A DNA stretch of 64,000 nt, taken from NCBI RefSeq assembly GCF_030388325.1, contig NZ_CP103794.1, positions 3,348,001-3,412,000 of the forward strand, written 5' to 3'. A program made the translations under genes and the position numbers. The stretch comes from Flavobacterium johnsoniae (GTDB lineage Bacteria > Bacteroidota > Bacteroidia > Flavobacteriales > Flavobacteriaceae). Positions 17,191-25,279 of the stretch are shown here, piece after piece. How positions within the stretch are numbered: the stretch's first letter is position 1; each line of letters opens with the position of its first letter. Below the pieces are notes generated by a model, which was given only the letters and a program-made list of their open reading frames with translations, did not search any database and was not told the origin of the DNA.

Positions 17191-18006
17191 TTACATTTGG
17201 CTCATTACAATTTTATCAAACAGCTTATCTCCCAGATAGGTTCTCATCCAGACCATAGGTTTTGCAAATTTTCCAACCCTGTAACGTGTTTTTGGATTAT
17301 TGCTGTTCACAATTTTAAGGATAGTGTCAGAAATAACGGATGGATTGGAAGAGCCATTTCCTTCTGCAGACTTTTTGGTTCCTTCAACTATTTTTTCCAT
17401 CAGATTGGTGTAAGCACTTCTTTTGGAGATTTTTGAGAAGTTGTCCAGCAAAACAGAACCAAATTCAGTTGCAATAAAACCTGGTTCCAAAACCACAACC
17501 TTAATGTTGAATGCTTTCAATTCCAATCGCAGACAGTCGCTTAGCCCTTCAACTGCGTGTTTGGAAGCGTGATACCATGCGCCCATTGGAAAGTACATTT
17601 TTCCTCCCATTGAAGAGGTATTGATGATTGTCCCTGAATTTGCTTTACGCATATAAGGCACCACTTTTTGGGTTACTGCCGCAATTCCAAAAACATTTAC
17701 TTCAAATTGTCTTCTGGCTTCATCTAAAGAGACATCTTCTACTGATCCATACAAACCGAAACCGGCGTTATTCCATAAGACATCAATTTTTCCCTCTTTT
17801 TGAATAATTGTATTTACGGCAGTTTCTATTTCAGATTCATTTGTAACATCCATTTGAATTGGATATCCTCCCGATGCTTTTAAATCCTGCATCTGATTAA
17901 TTCGTCTTGCGGCTGTGTAAACTGTATGGCCTTGTCTGATAAGTGCTTTCGCAGTTTCTTTGCCCATACCTGAACTCGCGCCTGTAATTAAGATTATTTT
18001 TTTCAT
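17191..18006 (-). CDS. Short-chain dehydrogenase/reductase
   Basis: Cytoplasmic NAD(P)-dependent oxidoreductase of 271 residues of the classical SDR type. The nucleotide-binding motif is ITGASSGMGKETAKAL (TGxxxGxG). NNAGFG follows, then the active-site Ser in INTSSMGGKMYF and the catalytic YHASK. Arg after TVYTAAR suggests NADPH preference. Substrate unknown. It heads the leftward group with DUF2147, a membrane protein and the AraC regulator. Confidence 0.93.
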   Translation of the reverse strand: MKKIILITGASSGMGKETAKALIRQGHTVYTAARRINQMQDLKASGGYPIQMDVTNESEIETAVNTIIQKEGKIDVLWNNAGFGLYGSVEDVSLDEARRQFEVNVFGIAAVTQKVVPYMRKANSGTIINTSSMGGKMYFPMGAWYHASKHAVEGLSDCLRLELKAFNIKVVVLEPGFIATEFGSVLLDNFSKISKRSAYTNLMEKIVEGTKKSAEGNGSSNPSVISDTILKIVNSNNPKTRYRVGKFAKPMVWMRTYLGDKLFDKIVMSQM

Positions 18007-18453
18007 TTCTTTCTTCGTTTAAAATTATATGGCAAAATTAGAATGATAATAGAGGTAAGAATTAATACGAATCCATTATAGTTGTATACTTTTCTAATAT
18101 AAAAGCTTAAGAAGATCCAAGATTTGCATTTTATATTTCTATACTTTGATTTTGGCCTGCAAAATTGTTTTGGGAGGACTGCTGATAAAAGATATAGAAT
18201 TAATGAAATTGTGATAAGGACGCTATAATTATTTTGGGAATTACTATATTAGTATTAACAAAATTAAGACAAGCTTAAAGAGAAAAAATCCTATATCCTT
18301 AGCGGGATTTCGAACCATCGTTCAGCTTCGATTAAATCTCTGATAGCGCCACTTTAAGACTGTTTATTTCAAACAGACTAAGAATTTCTTGTGAAAAAAT
18401 CGAACCGCAAATATTAGGCTGTTAAGGCTTGAAATATCTACACATTAGGGTAT

Positions 18454-18485
18454 AAAAAAAGAGACAACTATTTACTAGTTGTCTC
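18454..18485 (-). terminator. Rho-independent terminator for the DUF3570 operon
   Basis: Perfect 10-bp stem GAGACAACTA/TAGTTGTCTC with 5-nt loop, followed on the minus strand by T7. It is about 340 bases past the DUF3570 stop, so the leftward mRNA would carry the antisense of element copy 3 in its 3' UTR. Confidence 0.85.
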
Positions 18486-18492
18486 CTTAAGT

Positions 18493-18621
18493 GACCTCAA
18501 AGATACAATTTACAAACCATTTTATGAATGATTTAAAGAAATTGGCTTACTTTCAAGTAAATTTGTAAGATAATTATTTTAAATTTTTGTTAGGAAGCGG
18601 TTTGTATGTATCGTAGAGGTT
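18493..18621 (+). repeat. 129-nt structured micropeptide element, copy 3
   Basis: Same spacing as the other copies. The outer arms are ACCTC (18494-18498) with GAGGT (18616-18620); then GATACA (18502-18507) with TGTATC (18607-18612); then ACAAACC (18512-18518) with GGTTTGT (18599-18605). Relative to copy 1 two adjacent pairs have switched together (C-G to T-A, T-A to C-G). That is compensatory change supporting a folded RNA. Confidence 0.87.
18524..18568 (+). CDS. 14-aa micropeptide MNDLKKLAYFQVNL, copy 3
   Basis: Encodes the same peptide as the other two copies with four synonymous third-position changes (TTG Leu7, GCT Ala8, TAC Tyr9, GTA Val12) and a TAA stop. On the reverse strand the same changes would be mostly non-synonymous, so selection fits this strand. 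Confidence 0.6.
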   Translation: MNDLKKLAYFQVNL

Positions 18622-18823
18622 AAATGTTAAAAAGGCTATTTTTAAAATATAATTGAATCTCTAAAGAATATTTATTAGATTAAAATCTATAAGATTATTT
18701 GATTTATTATTGCAAGAATTTGATTCAAATAATATTTAAAATAATATAAAACTTTTTAGAAAATATATAGCAAAATTTGTTTAGGATAGGAATGTACTTG
18801 ATGCTGGCGTTTTTTAACTTTGA

Positions 18824-20008
18824 CTATTTATATTTTATATTAATGGAGATAATATCAGAAGTCATATTAGTGGTTCTGGTATAATGACCATAGCGTATTT
18901 CTAGAGTGTTCCAGTGTTTTAAACCAAATATACCGTTTGGAGGAGTAAATTTCATTCCCATTCCAAAGAAACTGCTGTCAAACTTTGATAAATCATAGTT
19001 GCTGGTATAGAATTCATCGGCTGCAGTATGTTCGCCGTAAGGTTTGAAATACTTGGTTCCACTTTGGGTATAATACCTATAAAAAGGGCTCAATGAAAAT
19101 GCCTGAGTTAATTTTACAGGAATCTCCAGATCAGCAGTATGTGCTTTCAGGCTCCAGTCGTCTGTATAATATCTATAATAAGCGCGGATAATCACATTAT
19201 CACTAAAGAAATAACTAGCTCTTATTCCCAGTGGAATTTTAAGTCTTGTATCAGGCATTTTCTCCTGATGAACAGAACCGTCAGTAAAATAAACCCTATG
19301 AAAAGGAAGGCTTAAATACCCGTTTTGGCTGATAACATCACCTACGATCATCAACTGCAGATTTTTGTTTACCACCTGTGAGTAACTTAAAGTTCCGGCA
19401 AAAGTGTTTCTGTTGGCACTATCATACCCTTCGTTTCCTGGTGTACGGAGTTCAATGGGTTCAATTAATTTAAGCTGATCAATATAAGTTTGGAATTTAG
19501 CGGTAAATTCCCCGTTTTTGTCTTTTGTTTTTTGCGAGAAAGCAATATTTCCTCCAAAAGACTGATAATCAAACTCGGTTGATGATGAAATCCCAAAGAC
19601 ATAGGTTCTTCCTTTTTCTTCATTTTCTCTTAAATAAGTCAATGAAGGATAAAATCTGTTATCAGATGAAGAAGCAGATGAATTCGCACTCAAATCAATC
19701 ATATCTGACGACGCGGAGGTATAATGATCAATTCCGGCTTCTATATCAAAAGTATGTTTGATTCCGGTTTCGCCGTACTTTACCAGTTTAACATCGATCG
19801 TGTTTGCAATATCGGTTAAATGTTCAGAACCAATTCCGCCCGTAACGGCTGAATTATCTCCATCTTGTTTATAATAGCTCGAAACTAGATTAACTTCTTC
19901 CAATTTTAATTTTTTGCTTTTATAACTGGTAGAATCGGTGGGAACATTTTGCGCCCTTGTCTGAAATAATGCCAATAAAGCAAATCCTGTTATGAATATT
20001 CTTTTCAT
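18824..20008 (-). CDS. DUF3570 outer-membrane-type protein
   Basis: A 394-residue exported protein: signal peptide (RIFITGFALLALFQTRAQ), an N-terminal region around KLEEVNLVSSYYKQDGDNSAVTGG, then strand-rich sequence with alternating aromatic residues ending DIISINIKYK, as in outer-membrane barrels. DUF3570 genes occur with ApbE and DUF4266 genes, as here. They are thought to belong to extracytoplasmic, possibly flavin-linked redox systems. It follows the DUF4266 gene by 17 bases and is the last gene of the operon. Confidence 0.88.
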   Translation of the reverse strand: MKRIFITGFALLALFQTRAQNVPTDSTSYKSKKLKLEEVNLVSSYYKQDGDNSAVTGGIGSEHLTDIANTIDVKLVKYGETGIKHTFDIEAGIDHYTSASSDMIDLSANSSASSSDNRFYPSLTYLRENEEKGRTYVFGISSSTEFDYQSFGGNIAFSQKTKDKNGEFTAKFQTYIDQLKLIEPIELRTPGNEGYDSANRNTFAGTLSYSQVVNKNLQLMIVGDVISQNGYLSLPFHRVYFTDGSVHQEKMPDTRLKIPLGIRASYFFSDNVIIRAYYRYYTDDWSLKAHTADLEIPVKLTQAFSLSPFYRYYTQSGTKYFKPYGEHTAADEFYTSNYDLSKFDSSFFGMGMKFTPPNGIFGLKHWNTLEIRYGHYTRTTNMTSDIISINIKYK

Positions 20009-20025
20009 TTTTTATAGTATGAAAA

Positions 20026-20259
20026 TTAGTTACAACCGCAGCCACCACCACTTTTTCCTGAATTTGCTCCGGAAGCTCCTTCACGGTAGGATTGAAAACT
20101 GAGTTCTGTCTTTTCAATTTTTCTGTTAGAAAGCACCATTTCAGAATCGTTGAGTTTCCCCTTTTGGTATTCCTTAACCGAAGTGCAGGAGGTAAGCAGC
20201 AGGCCGGCAAGAGCAGTACTGCATAACAATACGAGAATTTTTTGCTTTGGCTTTTTCAT
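20026..20259 (-). CDS. DUF4266 small lipoprotein
   Basis: A 77-residue lipoprotein with signal peptide and lipobox LLLTSC. The body carries VKEYQKGKLNDSEMVLSNRK, the DUF4266 core, and a Gly/Ser-rich C terminus ends GGGCGCN. The terminal cysteines may bind metal or be redox-active. The stop lies 17 bases before the DUF3570 start, and the gene start overlaps the ApbE stop by 4 bases. The family is a constant companion of DUF3570 and ApbE; function unestablished. Confidence 0.88.
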   Translation of the reverse strand: MKKPKQKILVLLCSTALAGLLLTSCTSVKEYQKGKLNDSEMVLSNRKIEKTELSFQSYREGASGANSGKSGGGCGCN

Positions 20260-21206
20260 TTTAGACGGATGTTTTTGGATGTGTAAATTTTATTATTGTC
20301 ATCAATTATTATGCAGTATAAATCAGGAATCTGATCTATTAAAAACAAGCCTGCTTTAATTCCCATAACCGCAATTGGAGTTGCCATTGCATCTGCAAAT
20401 TCTGCATTTGAGGAGATAATGGTGACGCTTTTTATTCCTGTTATCGGGAGTCCTGTTTTTGGATCAATGGTATGCGAATATTTTTTTCCGTTAATGGTCA
20501 CGAATTTTTCATAGTTGCCTGATGTTGCCACTGCTTTATTGGATATTTCCATAAACGAAAATGCCGCATTTGGCGCATCAGGATTAGCCACACCTATTGT
20601 CCATTTTTTACCGTTCGGTTGCAGTCCCCATGCGCAAAGATCTCCGCTGGCATTAATAATACCGCTTTGTACATTATGTTTTATAAGAATCTGCTTTGCC
20701 ATTTCTGCGGCATATCCTTTTCCGATACCTCCAAAACCAATACGCATTCCTTTTTCTTTTAAAAAGACGGTTGTGTTTTCTCTATCAAGGATAATATTTC
20801 GATAATCAATGAGATATACCATTTTTAATGCTGTTTCGGCATCTGGTAATTTAGTCATGGATTTGTCAAAATTCCATAAATTTTTGTCAATGCTTCCATA
20901 CGAAATGTCAAATGCTCCCTGTGTAATTTTCGAAATTCCCATAGATCTTTCGATAAGATTAAAAACTTCCAAATCTACTTTGACAGGCTTGATTCCTGCA
21001 TTTTCGTTAATCAGATTGGTTTGGCTGTCCTCTTTATAGGTAGTTAAAAGTTTTTCAATCCGTCTGATTTCTTCAATAGCCAGATTGATATATTCATTTG
21101 CAGCTTTTTCATTTTCAGCAACAACTGTTATAGTAAAGTTGTTCCCCATGAGTTTCAGGGATTGCGAATATTTTTGTTTCTGCAGTATGTTATTTTCGGC
21201 TGTCAC
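20256..21206 (-). CDS. apbE: FAD:protein FMN transferase
   Basis: ApbE attaches FMN covalently from FAD to Thr/Ser of exported flavoproteins, using Mg2+. Motifs seen: MGNNFTITVVAENE at the N terminus, GGIGKGYAAEMAKQILI, NASGDLCAWG, and ATSGNYEKF with KYSHTIDPKTGLPI. Length 316 fits the family. There is no obvious signal peptide or lipobox at the chosen start, so the product may be cytoplasmic, or the start is mis-set inside the overlap with the thioredoxin-like gene (16 bases). Its target here is unclear because no flavinylation (DxxTSAS-like) motif was recognised in its neighbours. Confidence 0.93.
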   Translation of the reverse strand: MTAENNILQKQKYSQSLKLMGNNFTITVVAENEKAANEYINLAIEEIRRIEKLLTTYKEDSQTNLINENAGIKPVKVDLEVFNLIERSMGISKITQGAFDISYGSIDKNLWNFDKSMTKLPDAETALKMVYLIDYRNIILDRENTTVFLKEKGMRIGFGGIGKGYAAEMAKQILIKHNVQSGIINASGDLCAWGLQPNGKKWTIGVANPDAPNAAFSFMEISNKAVATSGNYEKFVTINGKKYSHTIDPKTGLPITGIKSVTIISSNAEFADAMATPIAVMGIKAGLFLIDQIPDLYCIIIDDNNKIYTSKNIRLK

Positions 21207-21627
21207 AGATCGCTTTTATTTCGGCAGTCCATTGTTCAGGAGTAGTTTCTGGTTTTCCATGCCAGGTTTTGATTACTTTGCCATCAGCATCCAAAAGAAG
21301 TGTTAAAGGAAAACTTCCGTCTTTATTATAAATTTCTGCTAAATCCTCGTTTCGTTTAACCTGCTCAGGAGTTCCAATGTTTTTCTTTTTTCTTGGAAAA
21401 TCAGCATTAACCAGCACTAGATTTTCATTGGCCATGGCAGTAAAAACTTCACTTTCAAAATAGTTTCTACGTGTTACTATACATGGACCGCACCAGTCTG
21501 AGCCTGAGAAGTTCAATAGAATCAATTCGTGTTTTTCCTTTGCAATTTTTTTAGCATTATTAAAATCAGGTTCCCAGTTTATGGTAATTGCTGTTGTTAA
21601 TAAAAGGAACAGGCTAATGAGCTTCAT
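21190..21627 (-). CDS. Thioredoxin-like exported protein
   Basis: A 145-residue thioredoxin-fold protein with an N-terminal signal (LISLFLLLTTAITI) and the active site SGSDWCGPCIVTRR. DADGKVIKTWHGKPE and the WTAEIKAI helix complete the fold. Expected to reduce or supply electrons to periplasmic thiols. It is the first gene of the leftward operon with apbE, DUF4266 and DUF3570, consistent with a periplasmic redox module. Overlaps apbE by 16 bases. Confidence 0.9.
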   Translation of the reverse strand: MKLISLFLLLTTAITINWEPDFNNAKKIAKEKHELILLNFSGSDWCGPCIVTRRNYFESEVFTAMANENLVLVNADFPRKKKNIGTPEQVKRNEDLAEIYNKDGSFPLTLLLDADGKVIKTWHGKPETTPEQWTAEIKAICDSRK

Positions 21628-21740
21628 TTCAGAGTTTAGTTTTTAGATATTTACGAAATAACGGATTGTTAGTGGTCTTATTTTCTTTTATTGCTTAAGA
21701 TTGAATTAATTTTTTAATTAGTTAAAAAGCACATTCTATC

Positions 21741-22430
21741 TTATGAGGTCTGAACACCAAAGATATAACCTACCAATGCTGACATCACCATTGCAAAAGT
21801 TCCCCAGATACAAATACGAAGAACTGCGGTAAATATTTTTGAACCTCCTGCCTGTGCAGCTAAAAAGCCGGAAAATGCAAGGAATACAATTGAAAACCCA
21901 TATTGATAAAAGACCATTTGCTTTATAGGAGCGAAAATGGCTACCAAGAGCGGTAATAATCCTCCGATGGTAAAAGATATTGCTGATGCAAAAGCAGCCA
22001 TAAGCGGATTGGCCTGCGTTATTTCATTAATGCCGAGTTCATCTCTTGAATGGGTTCCAAGTGCATCATGAGCTGTTAATTCGACGGCAACCTGTCGGGC
22101 TAATTCTTTATTTAATCCTCTTTGGATATAAATATCCGTTAGTTCTTTCAGTTCTTCTTCCGGCTGGGTTTCAAGCGCCAGTTTTTCTCTTTTTAAATCT
22201 GCTGTCTCAATATCAGATTGAGAACTTACCGATACGTATTCACCAGCAGCCATTGAAAGTGCACCAGCAACCAGCCCTGCGACTGATGCCAGCAAAATTG
22301 GTTCTCTGGAAACACTGGCGGCAGCCACGCCGATTGCTAAACTGGTAGTGGATAAAATCCCGTCATTAGCTCCAAGGACCGCTGCCCTTAACCAGCCGCT
22401 TCTGTTGATGAAATGGTTTTCTACGTGCAT
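21741..22430 (-). CDS. VIT1/CCC1-family transporter
   Basis: A 229-residue membrane protein of the vacuolar-iron-transporter (VIT/CCC1) family, moving Fe2+ or Mn2+. TM1 holds the signature NRSGWLRAAVLGANDGILST. SVAGLVAGALSMAAGEYVSVSSQ is TM2, the metal-binding cytoplasmic region QRGLNKELARQVAVELTAHD follows, and three C-terminal membrane segments complete it. The family is clear; the metal is not. It is preceded by a small hypothetical gene with a 2-base gap. Confidence 0.92.
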   Translation of the reverse strand: MHVENHFINRSGWLRAAVLGANDGILSTTSLAIGVAAASVSREPILLASVAGLVAGALSMAAGEYVSVSSQSDIETADLKREKLALETQPEEELKELTDIYIQRGLNKELARQVAVELTAHDALGTHSRDELGINEITQANPLMAAFASAISFTIGGLLPLLVAIFAPIKQMVFYQYGFSIVFLAFSGFLAAQAGGSKIFTAVLRICIWGTFAMVMSALVGYIFGVQTS

Positions 22431-22432
22431 TT

Positions 22433-22834
22433 TTATTTGAATAACAGTTTAACCCAGTCACGCTTTTCAGCGATTTTTTCGGTACCTCCAAAATTTGTTT
22501 TCAGCAATTCCCTAATTTGAAATTTTGTTTTATTCTTGGTGCTTTTTTTCCAATCATTGAAATCATAAATATGAATTTCTACTGCATTTGGATTTGTTAT
22601 AAAAGAAATCCGTGATATTAAGTCTTTATATTTTATTACTTCATTCAAAATACTGCGGCTGGGAACCACTATCAGTATATTTTCCCAATTCAGATAGTCC
22701 TTGCTAATATCATTTCTCTTGTCTAATGCCAGAGATTCAAAAAAAGCTGTTATTTTTTGATTGTTTAGCCGGTCAATTTTTTTATCAATGTTTTTAAATG
22801 TGCCTTCTAAGAGCTCTTTATCAATGACATTCAT
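22433..22834 (-). CDS. Hypothetical protein
   Basis: A 133-residue soluble, Lys/Asn/Ile-rich protein: MNVIDKELLEGTFKNIDKKI, then NWENILIVVPSRSILNEVI, then VEIHIYDFNDWKKSTKNKT. No family is recognised. It is tightly coupled to the VIT-family transporter gene (2-base gap), so the pair is probably co-expressed. Nothing suggests an enzyme. Confidence 0.7.
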   Translation of the reverse strand: MNVIDKELLEGTFKNIDKKIDRLNNQKITAFFESLALDKRNDISKDYLNWENILIVVPSRSILNEVIKYKDLISRISFITNPNAVEIHIYDFNDWKKSTKNKTKFQIRELLKTNFGGTEKIAEKRDWVKLLFK

Positions 22835-23129
22835 TTCAATCTTTTTTCCAAGTAAATTTAACTCAAAATGCCTTCCGTTTTAGAGCAATTGCATTAGAAT
22901 GATTCTAAATTTTTATTTTCTATTTTTTGTTTAGCATTCAATTACAGCATGTTGCTTATTAGTATTTTGATCTCTTTGATTATTTTTTAGGTGAATTTCT
23001 GCTTTTATAATTCGTTGTGCTAAGATTTTGACTAAAATTTAGAATTTCCAAAAAATTAAAGAACCGTGTTAACTTTTTGTGGTAAAAAAAAAGTAACAAT
23101 TCCAATAATGATTTAGGTCATTTTTGAGA

Positions 23130-23143
23130 TTGATGTACATCAT
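23130..23143. promoter_or_regulatory. FNR-type site TTGATGTACATCAT
   Basis: 13 of 14 positions match the TTGAT-N4-ATCAA consensus. A near -7 element CAATTTTG (23166-23173, one mismatch) follows about 29 bases from the site centre and leads to the BON gene. Binding by one of the two ExxxR-type Crp/Fnr proteins of this island is inferred. Confidence 0.6.
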
Positions 23144-23249
23144 TTTTTTCCCCGTATTCTTTAATCAATTTTGTTTTATCACAAACAGGAGGTTTGCTGT
23201 AGAGGTTTGATCTGCAGCACTGAATTAATTTTTTAAACTAAAAAGCGCC

Positions 23250-23850
23250 ATGAAAAAGAATAATGACATTTTAAGAAAAGAAGTAAAAGAAGCCCTAAAA
23301 TGGGAGCCTATTTTACATAGTACTGAAATTGATGTGCATGTCAACGAAGGTGCAGTTGATCTGGGAGGGACTGTAGATACCTATGCTCAGAAAAAGGAAG
23401 CGGAACATGTTGTTAAAAAAATTCCAGGGGTTAGGGATGTGTTTAATAATGTAAAAGTTGATTTGTTTACATCAGATATTAGAAGTGACAAGGAGATAAC
23501 AGATTTAGTCATTAAAACCCTAAAGGAAAACTGGGCAGTCCCAAACCATAGATTAACAATTACAGTAAAAGACGGCTGGGTTACTCTTAAAGGAATCCTA
23601 CACTGGAATTTCCAGAGAAAAACAACTGATGAGGCAATTCGCTATTAATGGAGTGAGGGGCTTATTGATGAGATCAAAATAGAAGCTGAGATCAAAAATG
23701 AAATTGAGAAAGAAATTGTTGAAAAGGCACTTCGCCACAGCTGGGTGTCAGATAGCAAAAAAACAGTCAGAAAAAATGAGATCAATTCAATGTTTTGGGC
23801 AGTTTTGATTTACCTGCCAAATATCAACAGTCTTAAGGCCAGTTTTATAT
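23250..23850 (+). pseudogene. BON-domain protein, decayed
   Basis: Two intact BON domains (EVKEALKWEPILHSTEIDVH..VDLGGTVDTYAQKKEAEHVV and EITDLVIKTLKENWAVPNHR..VTLKGILHW) end at a stop after residue 132. The remainder of a typical three-BON protein (LIDEIKIEAEIKNEIEKEIV, EKALRHSW) continues in another frame to about 23850, then loses similarity (SKKTVRKNEINSMFW). So both a frame break and a decayed third domain are visible. BON proteins are periplasmic or stress-induced lipid-binding proteins; some partners respond to osmotic or low-oxygen stress. The 5' part may still be made under FNR-type control. Confidence 0.7.
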
Positions 23851-23927
23851 AAAGGCACTATTTTTTGCGGATGGAATAATGGATATTTTTTGTTTTTCGT
23901 CCTGCATACTGATAAAAAATAAAAAAA

Positions 23928-23959
23928 CCAGAGGCAAAGCAGCAAACCTCTGGCTTTTT
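23928..23959 (+). terminator. Rho-independent terminator
   Basis: Stem CCAGAGG/CCTCTGG with 12-nt loop, followed by CTTTTT. It closes the BON gene transcript, and the A7 before it would also let it act leftward. Confidence 0.75.
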
Positions 23960-24064
23960 AAATTATTAGATCCAAGAATATATTCCCTATACTTATCTTC
24001 AATAAACAGCTGCTTAATTAAAATTTCTAGTGGCAAATTTACAATTAAATTATGAAATAGAAAT

Positions 24065-24078
24065 TTGATTTAAATCAA
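24065..24078. promoter_or_regulatory. Perfect FNR-type site TTGATTTAAATCAA
   Basis: Exact 14-bp palindromic consensus. A -7 element TATTTTTG lies at 24108-24115, 36.5 bases from the site centre, almost the same spacing as at the Crp/Fnr gene at 44.7 kb (35.5). No gene follows for over 400 bases. Confidence 0.7.
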
Positions 24079-24121
24079 GTAAATCTGATCTTTTTGATTT
24101 AGACGCATATTTTTGATGTTT

Positions 24122-24337
24122 TTATAAAAATGGCTATATCTAAAGTTTTGTGTCTCTAAGGATATATTCTTAGTCATATTAATGTTAAAATGGGCATTTG
24201 ATTTTGATATGCAAACTTTAGAATAGATTTTTTAGCGGGTAATTCTGATGTATTATTTGTGCTCTTACCATTAGGGCCCACCTGAAAAATCAGGGGCATC
24301 TTCCCAACGGAAAATATGCCAGTATTTTTTTTTTTTT
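24122..24337 (+). ncRNA. Candidate FNR-regulated small RNA
   Basis: Predicted from a promoter (FNR-type site plus TATTTTTG) and a strong terminator, with no convincing ORF between. The terminator stem is GGCAT/ATGCC (24295-24299 with 24316-24320) enclosing TTCC/GGAA, followed by T13 at 24325-24337. Internal hairpins include CTAAG...CTTAG near 24160 and CCTGA/TCAGG near 24285. Only 9- and 14-codon frames occur. The 5' end is estimated from the -7 element. Confidence 0.45.
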
Positions 24338-24424
24338 CAAACTGGCAGACGGCACGTCTGACCTGATGAAGCAGCTTGTTATAATTATCTATTAAAATTA
24401 TATTTTCTGTCCCTGCTTTTTTTT

Positions 24425-24438
24425 TTGATTTAAATCAA
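24425..24438. promoter_or_regulatory. Perfect FNR-type site TTGATTTAAATCAA with -7 element
   Basis: Exact consensus, followed by -7 element TACTTTTG at 24483-24490, 51.5 bases from the site centre. pckA has the same arrangement (52.5). It drives the methyltransferase gene starting at 24562. Confidence 0.7.
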
Positions 24439-24561
24439 ATTTTAGAAAGATATTAATCAGTTAAATATATTGGGACTCTCCATACTTTTGCTACTTGTTA
24501 AATTATTCCATTTAACAGGGAAAATTAAGCCAACTGCAGCAAATGCAAAAGTATTTATAAA

Positions 24562-25152
24562 ATGATTTTTGAACAACTCAAGCAAAATAAATCTATTGAT
24601 GATAACGAGTTTAACCAAGTGTACCCTATTAGGATAAAGAAGCTGGCGGCCCGTCATTGGACCCCCGTAAAAATAGCCAGAAAAGCTTTTTTGGTGGACA
24701 AACCCAATAAAAGGGTATTGGATATAGGCTCGGGGGCTGGGAAATTCTGCCTTGTGGGGGCCGCTTTAACAAGTGGAATTTTTTATGGGGTGGAGCAAAG
24801 GGAATCGCTTATAAAATTATCGCGAAAAATTGCCAAAAAATATAAGATTGATAATGCAGAATTCATACACTCAAATATTATGGAGATATCTTTGTTGGAT
24901 TATGACGCTTTCTATTTTTTCAATTCATTTCAGGAAAATATAGATTTGACGGCCCGTATTGACAAATCAATTGATCCAAGTGAGGAACTATATAATCTAT
25001 ATACAGCTTATCTTAAAGACCAGCTGGAGAAAACTCCCATTGGCACAAAACTGGTTACCTACTGGAGCAATTGCAGAGAGGTTCCAAAAAGTTTCAGCCT
25101 AGAATCCGTTTCGCACGGCGGGATATTAAGCTTCTGGAGAAAAACGGCTTAA
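24562..25152 (+). CDS. Class I SAM-dependent methyltransferase, paralogue of the 40.3-kb gene
   Basis: A 196-residue Rossmann methyltransferase. The SAM-binding motif I is RVLDIGSGAGKFCLVGA, then FYGVEQRESLIKLS, and AFYFFNSF at motif II-III. The protein at 40285-40881 is alike along its whole length (KRLAARHWTP, VLDIGSGAGKFCLVGAA, LEKTPIGT.LVTYWSN), but this one lacks four residues after WTPVKIA. Substrate unknown. Its promoter has a perfect FNR-type site, suggesting induction by the same regulator as pckA. It stands alone; the next gene begins 127 bases later. Confidence 0.85.
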   Translation: MIFEQLKQNKSIDDNEFNQVYPIRIKKLAARHWTPVKIARKAFLVDKPNKRVLDIGSGAGKFCLVGAALTSGIFYGVEQRESLIKLSRKIAKKYKIDNAEFIHSNIMEISLLDYDAFYFFNSFQENIDLTARIDKSIDPSEELYNLYTAYLKDQLEKTPIGTKLVTYWSNCREVPKSFSLESVSHGGILSFWRKTA

Positions 25153-25279
25153 ATTGGAGCATTAAATCTATAAACGCTGCCAAATAAAATCAATTAAAAT
25201 AGGGACGGTGAAGGATATATGGATTTAGAATATGTTCTGAGAAGTCTTTAAACTTTATTTCCAAATAAAATAAAATAAA

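Larger units (their letters stand above)
18007..18823. other. Long non-coding gap containing element copy 3
   Basis: More than 800 A+T-rich bases between two leftward genes. Bases 18290-18420 contain GGGATTTCGAACC-like sequence reminiscent of a tRNA T-arm in reverse, but no cloverleaf could be drawn. A clear terminator (18461-18485) and the 129-nt element (18493-18621) follow. Bases 18640-18820 are very A+T-rich and show nothing further. Confidence 0.5.

Noticed and set aside
18298..18420. GGGATTTCGAACC-like sequence resembling a reversed tRNA
   Set aside because: No full cloverleaf, no CCA end and poor stems; possibly a decayed remnant but not supportable.
7664..18621. 129-nt elements interpreted as ordinary MITEs or a CRISPR-like array
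   Set aside because: No target-site duplications were seen, the copies are 3.4-7.2 kb apart, and synonymous-only changes in the frame plus covariation argue for function. A mobile origin is still possible.
23845..24036. 63-codon minus-strand frame across the terminator
   Set aside because: It spans a clear terminator and has no motif.
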